Made by a program: the position numbers and the translations under genes. From contig OZ020307.1 of NCBI GenBank assembly GCA_963971305.1, positions 58,339,702-58,403,701 on the forward strand: a stretch of 64,000 nt of DNA, read 5' to 3'. The notes under the pieces are model-generated. The model did no database searches. It was not told the origin of the DNA and saw nothing but the letters and a program-made list of their open reading frames with translations. Source of the stretch: Arcuatula senhousia (Eukaryota; Mollusca; Bivalvia; Mytilida; Mytilidae). Shown here in pieces: positions 24,401 through 33,400 of the stretch. Each line of letters starts with the position of its first letter. The stretch's first letter is position 1.

Positions 24401-27400
24401 GTCAATAAAGTCCCATAACTCCTATAAAATTTGTCAAATTAAAATGGCGGTGCAATATGATCAACTACATATCATGACAAACAATCCTACAAAATTTCAT
24501 CCATCAAAATCTGTTGAGCGGTGTCAGAGGAGTTGTGCTCACAAAGTGTTCCTATGACATAAAATGAACAAAGTCAATTAAGTCCCATAACTCCCAAAAG
24601 TGTGACAGACAGAGGCACAGACGGAGGAAGACCATTCCTAGGTCCCTCCATCGCGTTGCGGCAGGACAAAAATTATGTTCAATCATATTTTGTTTTAGCC
24701 TGCAAAAATGAATTCTCCCATCCCTCCCCCAAATAATAATTCAAAGTTCAAAAGGCCACAGCTTCACAAAATTTTACTTATAATTTCCTGGTTTTATTCA
24801 AAAGAACAATTACTGGTATTCAGCAAAACTACAACTGTGCAATTGATTCTTATCTCATTATTTTTTAGTCTGGGGATCAGTTGCAATAACAGTGAGCAGC
24901 AACCACTAGTCATATTGAAGTAGACTGGTTATTTTGCATTGATTATTTTTTTTAATTACAGTTTATATATGTAAATTGTGTCACATACACATATTTCACA
25001 TCTCATTATCTTCTAAAAGATATACATTCTACATACCAAGATTCATCAAATTTGGTCGATGGTTTTCAGAAATTGAGTAGTGACAGACAGACCAAACACA
25101 ACAAAGTCAGGGGGAGACAAATATACCTACCATGCTATATCAGCACATTCCACCTGTTTACCTATCAAGGCTTTCCATTGTCCGTTACATTCTTGTACTA
25201 CTTTTTCAGCAAAAGCCTACAACAAAAATAAACAAAATTATTTTTTTCTTTACATCAGTTTTCAACTTATAAATTTCACAGCACAAGCCAGAAGGGCTTG
25301 TATTTGTTCAAACCAACAAGCCCTCAGAAATTCTTAAAGAGCCTACAAAATAAATATACTAAATTTTTGAAAATTTTACAAGCCAGACGGGCATTCAACT
25401 ACACATATTTTACGTGCCTCCAAAGCCAGCCATGGCTGTAGGGCTGGTGGCCAATTTCGCAGACTGTTACATAAAGACAGTTTGAATTTTATTAGTTTTA
25501 TAATCCCATCCTTTGTATTGGTCTACAATAAATCATTATACATGTATATCTGTAACCTGTCTCTTGGACAAATACCAATGTATACTGACAAAGTCAAGAA
25601 AGGCCACCATTGGCGAAAAAAACCCTCAGTTTTTCCAAAAATATTTGGCTGATTTTATAAAACTTTTATATATGATTTTGAAATGTACTTAGTCACTGTG
25701 TAAAATTTCAATTATGTATGTACATATGATAGTTCAGAGTTTCAGTGTTTACAAAAACTGTTGACCACGAAAAAAGGTGAAAAATATAGGGCCCCTGCAT
25801 CATCCATTGTGGACCATAATTAAAATGAAAGTTGAAAAAACATTAAAATAAAATAAAAAATGTTAAGAAACTGTCTTTTAAAAAAACTTACTTACCCTAT
25901 TTTTAGCTTCTCCATTAAAACCAAAGTTATTTTTAGGTTTACCATCAGGTATCTTATAAATAGCAAACCATTCATTTGTGGCCTGAAAAAAAAAGTTTTT
26001 CATTTTAAAACACTGAAGAAAGGTATTTATAGTACATACAAACAAGATCTATTCCAGTCTAAACAATGTATTGTAGTAGGGCTAAATAGTTTCACAAAAG
26101 TGCAATAATGACTTCATGTGACACCTGTGTCAGTAGACGTCTGACATGTCTAAAGAATCACAGAGGACATTGAGTTTGTCATATAAAGCAATCATGCCAA
26201 ATTTAAAAATTTAAAGGCAGATAATAACTTTAAAAAATGTTTCATACAGTTTCTGAAAATCAAGATATTTGCATCCCTATGGGAATTTCCAATTGCATAA
26301 AGAAGGCTGGTAAAAATGTAATTTACTAAAGTGACTTCATGTACCAATCAATCCCACACCCAGAAGTAAACTAAAACAAGTTTATCACAAAATACTACTT
26401 TGGTCTAAAGGATGTCTCAAGAACGGAATATCTCCCCCCCCCTTTTCGAGCTCTAAGTCTGCACACTGAAAGGGGCACATCTTCCACAACAATAATCACA
26501 GAGTACACAAATTCCTAATTGTTCAAGCTATCAGTGATGTACATTATGTACAAGTTTCACAAACATACGTTGAGAATTGTAGGCGTGACAGTACTTACAA
26601 AGATGTTATGATACATAAACCTAATTTTCATGGTCATAGGGGGACAACTTTCACATAAATACTTGCTGGGTACCAAAATTCTAACTTGCCCCAGCTAAAG
26701 ATACATAAGTGTGACGAAGACAGGGATTGACGGCAAGGCCCTGGAAATTTTCTGAGTTGATTTCGGTCATTTTTCCCGAAATTTTTAATGTTCAATGACC
26801 ACTTCTTATGCAATGTCATATTATATTGTCTCCTTCCTATGTTGAAGACTTATGCCCCCCCCCCCCCTCTATCCTCCTTGAAATCTTCTGTCAATCAGGT
26901 ATTACCTAAATTTGCTTGTTTGAAATATTTTATAATATACTGAAAATGATATCTTGATCCTGTTAACAAAAGTTGTTTAAAATATTCCTCGTGGTCTATT
27001 AAAAATTGCTTGATTTACTTGATACAAAGATCGTTCATTTAAAAGTGAAAGTGAAAGTAAAAGTAAAGGTAAAGAGGAAGTAGATTGGAATGAATGACAC
27101 ATACAAAAATAATATTTTATTTTCAAAAGAAAACCAAATTAACAAAAAGTGTTGAGAATGCAAATAAGATATTCTATTCAATGAAATTTATCACAATATA
27201 GGTATCTGGTAATTAATTATCAGTTGGTAATATTTCAGAATTTTCTTATCTTGCACATGCGTAATGATTGAACTCCATTATGTAAACAAATTTATTTATA
27301 GTGTACAAACACTCTAAAAGTCTTTTGACCAATTGAGTGTGTTTTTCTCAATTTTAATGAAGATCTGATTTCTAAATAAACAAAACAAACAACTTGGTAC

Positions 27401-30400
27401 AGTTAATTAACATAATTGATTTAATTATCTACAGGTAAATCTTCTTCAATGCACGTGGCCATGATCAGACAGGTGTGACCGATTACCTAGGCTAATTAGC
27501 ATAGCCCTGTAGCAATTCACACCGGTGTTTGACACCACAGTCAGACTTATTAATGAGATTAAATGACCACCCGACCGGATGCTCAGCAGACCAATTAACG
27601 AATTTATGACCGACTGACAAAAAAACATTGTGCAAAGAAAATTTTAAATGTCCGATTTGGGGTATTTTTGATCGGTCATTTTGGACAAAATTTCGGACAT
27701 GACCGGCAAATATGACCGTTTCCAGGGCCTTGATTGACGGACACCTGGCATTTCTATTTCTAGTTATAGCAGGGGACAAAACATCTTGCTTTTTAAAAAG
27801 GCAATGGCATAAATGAAAAAATTAAAAATATCTGTTATCTAGAGTAAACCCTTCACAGACAGTATCACCTACCTTTAGAAAACCTGGCATGTGTGTCTCT
27901 ACATCTTCTATATCTGTAAACAAAGATTTATATGACTGGATTTTTTAAGAAAGTAGATGATTAAAAGACCTAAAATTTGATCCTAAGATATGGGACCTCA
28001 TGCTGACACTGCTTAACAATTATTAAGAGGCTGTGATAAGTAGTTGCATAAGAAATATTTCCACCTTTTTCCTGACAAAAGTTCAACATTTTCATAATGT
28101 GAAATCCAGTCAATGACCAATGTTATTCAATTAAACATGCAATACTACATGCAGATGTTAATTTATTTAAATGGGTGTTAAGACTACAAATTATGTCACA
28201 TTGATTAACTAGTGTTACTGTGCTTTCATTATTATTTGTGGGGTATCATTTTTCGTGGTTTTCGTTGGTGGTTTTGACCCACGAAATTTGATAACCCATG
28301 AAAAGGGAATTTAACATTGATCTGTATCCTGCAGACTTAAGAACCAGGAATTAAAGAATCCACAAAATAGTCCTTGTTCATAAATCCACTAAAAATTGGC
28401 ACCCACGAAAATAAATGAATCCACAGTAATTCTTAATTGAAAAGTATCTATAAAATTCACATCAACTTGAATTTAAGATTAATTTAAAGAACAATTAATC
28501 ATATTCAAATACTGGATGTTGATCTTCTAAATAAGATGTAGGTTTGTTATAGAGTTTTATGTAATGTCATCGTTCCACAGACTGGACCTGCCTTAAACGG
28601 AGGATGGGATTGTTGACAAAATGACTGGCGAGCAGCAAAAAGCAGGAACTGTATATCCTAAGCTTTTAACAAATTTATAAACAAAATGTCTATGCATTTC
28701 TAGCGTTTTTTGAAATTGCAGATTTCCTATGTTTGGCTTCTTGTGCTGCTGATGAGGAATTACTTCCAAAAATGGCCATAAAGCTCATTAAATTCTATAG
28801 AAGTTGTAGTTAACATGTGTGTTGTGGTCTTGTGTTCATTTACTCAATATCCTATCATCAAATATGAAAAGATTTTGTTAGGATTTACATTACATGTACA
28901 TGAAGTGGATATGATCATCAAATAACTTGCACCTCAAGATAAAAGAAAAAATACTCTGGCAGCATTATACCATTTAAATCTTTGGCAAGGGGATCTGTTA
29001 CATCTATGCATATAATCTTCCAGTCAGTTTCACCTGTAAAAAAAATCATTTGATACTTATAAATTTGTGCTTGCTGATGTATTTATTGTCTATAACTTTA
29101 AAATAAAATAATTGTGATCTGTTAACAAAATTTTAGCAAATAATTTTGTAATTAAAAGAGTACTTTCACTGTATGAAAACTATTTGCAGTATGGCATTGA
29201 TAAAATCCGGATTTTCAAGCTAAATAGTGACATATGAATTTCCCCCAAAATTTTGAAGGCATTGCCCATACATTTTGAACACCTCCACCATGTCTAACTA
29301 GGTGTTAAGTTCTAAATGATCAAGATTATGTGTATATGTTTCATAATTTTATACTTAATATATATTTTTTTAAAACTGGTATTTATGAAGAGGGTATAAA
29401 AAAATGCAAAATTGAAAAATAAATTTCTTAGGAAAATTTTTATTCGACATAATAGGAGTTTCAACATTTCCTATTATAATCATTGAGAAGCTTAAATTCT
29501 TTGCATAGATAAGGATGACAAAAACGTTCAACTGATATATAAGAGTCTTTCTCCCTTAACTGTTCAGTACACCCTTTAATTTAGCTAAAAATACAATGGA
29601 CATAGAAATACAATTTAATGGGAGCATAACCTAATGCATGGGTTATTCATGTAACAGGATTTTACTGCAATATTCTAGTATAACTCTCATTTTTACATGT
29701 TTTATTCACTGGGTTGGGTGGAACATTCTTTTTCACTGTCTTATGTGTAATGTTAGATTGAAAAAGTCTGAAATTATTCACCTAATACCAGTTGAACTAA
29801 TATAATAGATTTAAAGCAGCATGCAAGTACAATGAACATGCAGAATAAGCTGTAGAATTTTAAATTACTGTGTTTTGAGGGTTGATGTGTCCTGATGTGG
29901 TTATCCGTCTTAGAGAATTCTACATGTATTACCTTCATCTACAAGGCACATTGTTCCTAGCACTTTAACTTGAATCACAGAACCTCTTTTATGGACCTGT
30001 AAATATACATTAATCTTTCATCATATGGGTCAACAGAGATGTTATACACATATAGGCCACAAAGGAAGTTAAGTTCTAATGATGGAGGAAACGAGAAACC
30101 TGTGGCAGGTAAAATACAAACCAAAAAACAGGTGTACAAGTCCTCCTTTGTCAATTGAAATCAGTACCTGAATATAAATTATCTAAAAGGTACTTGACAT
30201 GTGATCAATGGTGTAGTATGTAAACCAATTCCTTAGACCACTTGACCACTCAGGCACTGTTTGACAGAAAATAAACTATTATATTTTGAAATCAAACAAA
30301 TTTAACATATTTTGTTTTCAAAATTAGAAACCCAAAAGGAGCATCACTAACATCAGAGGAAAGAACATGATTTACAGTCATATTAAATTACAGTAGATGC

Positions 30401-33400
30401 CAATACATGTATAATCATTTATAATAAAAACTTCTTTTTCACATGTTAATAGTACCTAATTTCAAACTTCATTATGGCCAACTTATTTCTATCTGACTTA
30501 CTTACATACTTTGTGACCAATATACCAGTATATACAATTGTAATTCTACTGTCTGACCTACTAACCTTGTGACCTATTTCACTGACATCTAAAGGCTGAC
30601 CTACTAACCTTGTGACCTATTTCACAGACATCTAAAGGATCACAATCTCCTTTGGTGTCTGTTTCTGGTGTTGTGTGGGTAGGATCCTCCCAGGTCTACA
30701 ATGAAGGAGAAACAGTCACATGTAGATGTGGAATAAGTATATCAACAACAACTAAAAATACTGCAGTAAATTAATAAGATCTCCCCCTCCCCCCACATGG
30801 TAAAACTTGTGACCTTGACTCTTGACCTATTGACCCTAGAATCAATATAGTCTCCTTTCTTACCTCATAATCTTAATTGTGTTAAGTTAAATGAAATTCT
30901 TTCCAGGCATTCCAAAGTTTTAATTTGGAAACCCATTTGAACCTAAAAATTTAAGTCTTTCAAAACTTGTGACATTGACCTTTGACATTTTGAACCTAAA
31001 ATCAACAGGTTTCTTTTTTATCTCAAAACTTCATGTGTGTAAAAATGAAATTTAGAAAATTCCATCAAATCTTTCAAAAGTTATGGTTCGGAAAGGAATT
31101 TCAAATGGACAGATTTAGGAATAAAGGAAAGGAAAGAACAACAATTAAAAATGGAAAACAGAAGCCTTAAATGTGATAAGTGGTGGTTGCTCCCTGTCTG
31201 GACATTGATGCCCTATTTTGTCATACCAAACCACAGTCATAAACATGTATGTCTTTTAATTATCAAAATTTGACATTTCTATATATCATAATGCCCTGCC
31301 TTAGAAAAGATGTTATGGGGACATAAAACAATTTTAATTGGTTTATTATAAATAAAGAAAATCAAATTTATCTCGGATGTTATTTTCCCATTCATGTGCT
31401 AAGGATCTCAAAATAGCTTATAGACCTTTAATAATTACATGTACAGTGTTCTCCTTTTTTCAAAAAGGTAAGGTGGGTGTTTTGAAAAAACACTGACCAA
31501 CCGGGTTTTTTCTACTGCTTAACCGGTATCAACCAGGTATTTTTCAGAGGCCAATCTAGAGGGAAGTTAAGGGGGTCTGGGTTCCTTTTTTGTTGCAAAA
31601 ATTTATGATTTCATGCAAACTGTTGACAAAGTGTGGAACCCCCCCTTTTTTTTTAATTCTGGATTTGCCCCTGAAATCTTTATCAGAGATAGTGTTTGTT
31701 TTGATAAAACCATAAAATGCACAGTATACAAACAAAGATACAGTAAAAATAGCCTTGATTTTAAGAATTTTCTTTTATTTTAGCTTTGGGCTAAGGTTAT
31801 CTGTCTTTTCCTATTAGTTAGCCAATATATGTTAATTTTCCCGCCAAAAAGTCACATGATCACAGCTCAAATGTAAACAAACACACTTGATCCTCCATTA
31901 GCATTGCAGAAGTTCTGTCAGCAAATATTCAATCTTTATTGTATGTTTTATGTTCTTTTTGTGGATTAAACTATTTCTAAGTTGAAGGTAAATATCAATA
32001 TTCTTTTCCTTTCAATTAAACATGTGAATAAACCACATGGATGCATGTCGTTCTGGACAGGTGCCAGCCATTTTTTATTTACATTTTCTCCATTTTTGAT
32101 TGGATGATAAGAAATTTACATACAATAAATTATTCTTAGCACCTCCTGTTTTACCTTGTCGGCAAATTTCTTTTATGTTTGCTGGTCACCTATCGATCTA
32201 TGGTTTTAATTGGCTTGGGTTATAAAAGTTTCACTCAATGTCTTCATCTACATGTAATTAGTAACAAAAGACCTAATTAAACATAGAATTTTGGAAAATT
32301 GCCGACCACCTTACCAAAAGGAAAGGTGGTCGGCTCTGGAAAAAAGGTGGTCGGCACACCCGGCTTAAATGGCGAATGGAGAACACTGATGTAGTTTTGA
32401 CTTCTCATAACATTGTACATGTACATGTACCAGAGGAAAAGATTCATAGTTCTATATCAATTGTCTTATCAAAAAAATCCTTTATGAATCAATGTTTGGT
32501 TTTATACTTTAGATACATGTATCATAGGGGAGATTCAGTGTGGGAAGGCCCTGTAGTCCTTGGCAAAAGTGGGCAAAAATAAGCATTGACCTGTAACTAC
32601 CCATGGGAAGGCCCCATAGTTCTTGGCCCAGGTGGGTTAAAATTACATTTGACCTTTTACTACATGTATATGTACCTGTGGGAAGGCCCCATAGTTCCAG
32701 ATATAACCGTGATGAGGAAATACATTCTTTACGTATCTAAGTTGTCCCTTCTTCACATCCTGTTTGATGGGATTTAACTTTTCTTCTTTGTTTATCTACA
32801 ACAGAGTAAATGTTTGAATCATTGATTTATAGATTGCATTATCTATACAAGTTTTCTTACATCATAAATTAAGATAAAAGGGATTTTAAAACTTTTTCTT
32901 GAAAGAAAATTTAACAGAAAATAGCATACATTGTAGTTATAAATTCAGGCGTATTGACTTGAATTCATATACTGCATTTCAGAATTTGCAGAATCCTAAA
33001 AAAAGAATTTACATGTGTTATGCTTAAGAATCAACTTCAAGGGTAAATGTGACTTTCAGCACATTTGTCAATACTGTTTGTGCACAAATGTACATGTACA
33101 ATTATTCAACAGTAAAACATTTCAATGATTTGCCATTTATAATTTACCACATTTAGGTTCACCTTTCATAGAAATGTCAGCCATATTCAAAGTTGCTACA
33201 ATGCAATAACATTTTACTACTTCCTGTTTAACTTTTCTTTTACTGTACATTCAGTTATTACAGTTCAAGTATGTACACATTTTTTTCACCATTTTCTTAG
33301 TCTTACTACCTTGGGGGATTCAGGATTTTTGCTTAGGGGTGGCATAAAGATTTTTTTGCTAAACGAAGCAAGGCGCATAATTTAATTAAGTGTTTTTTTT

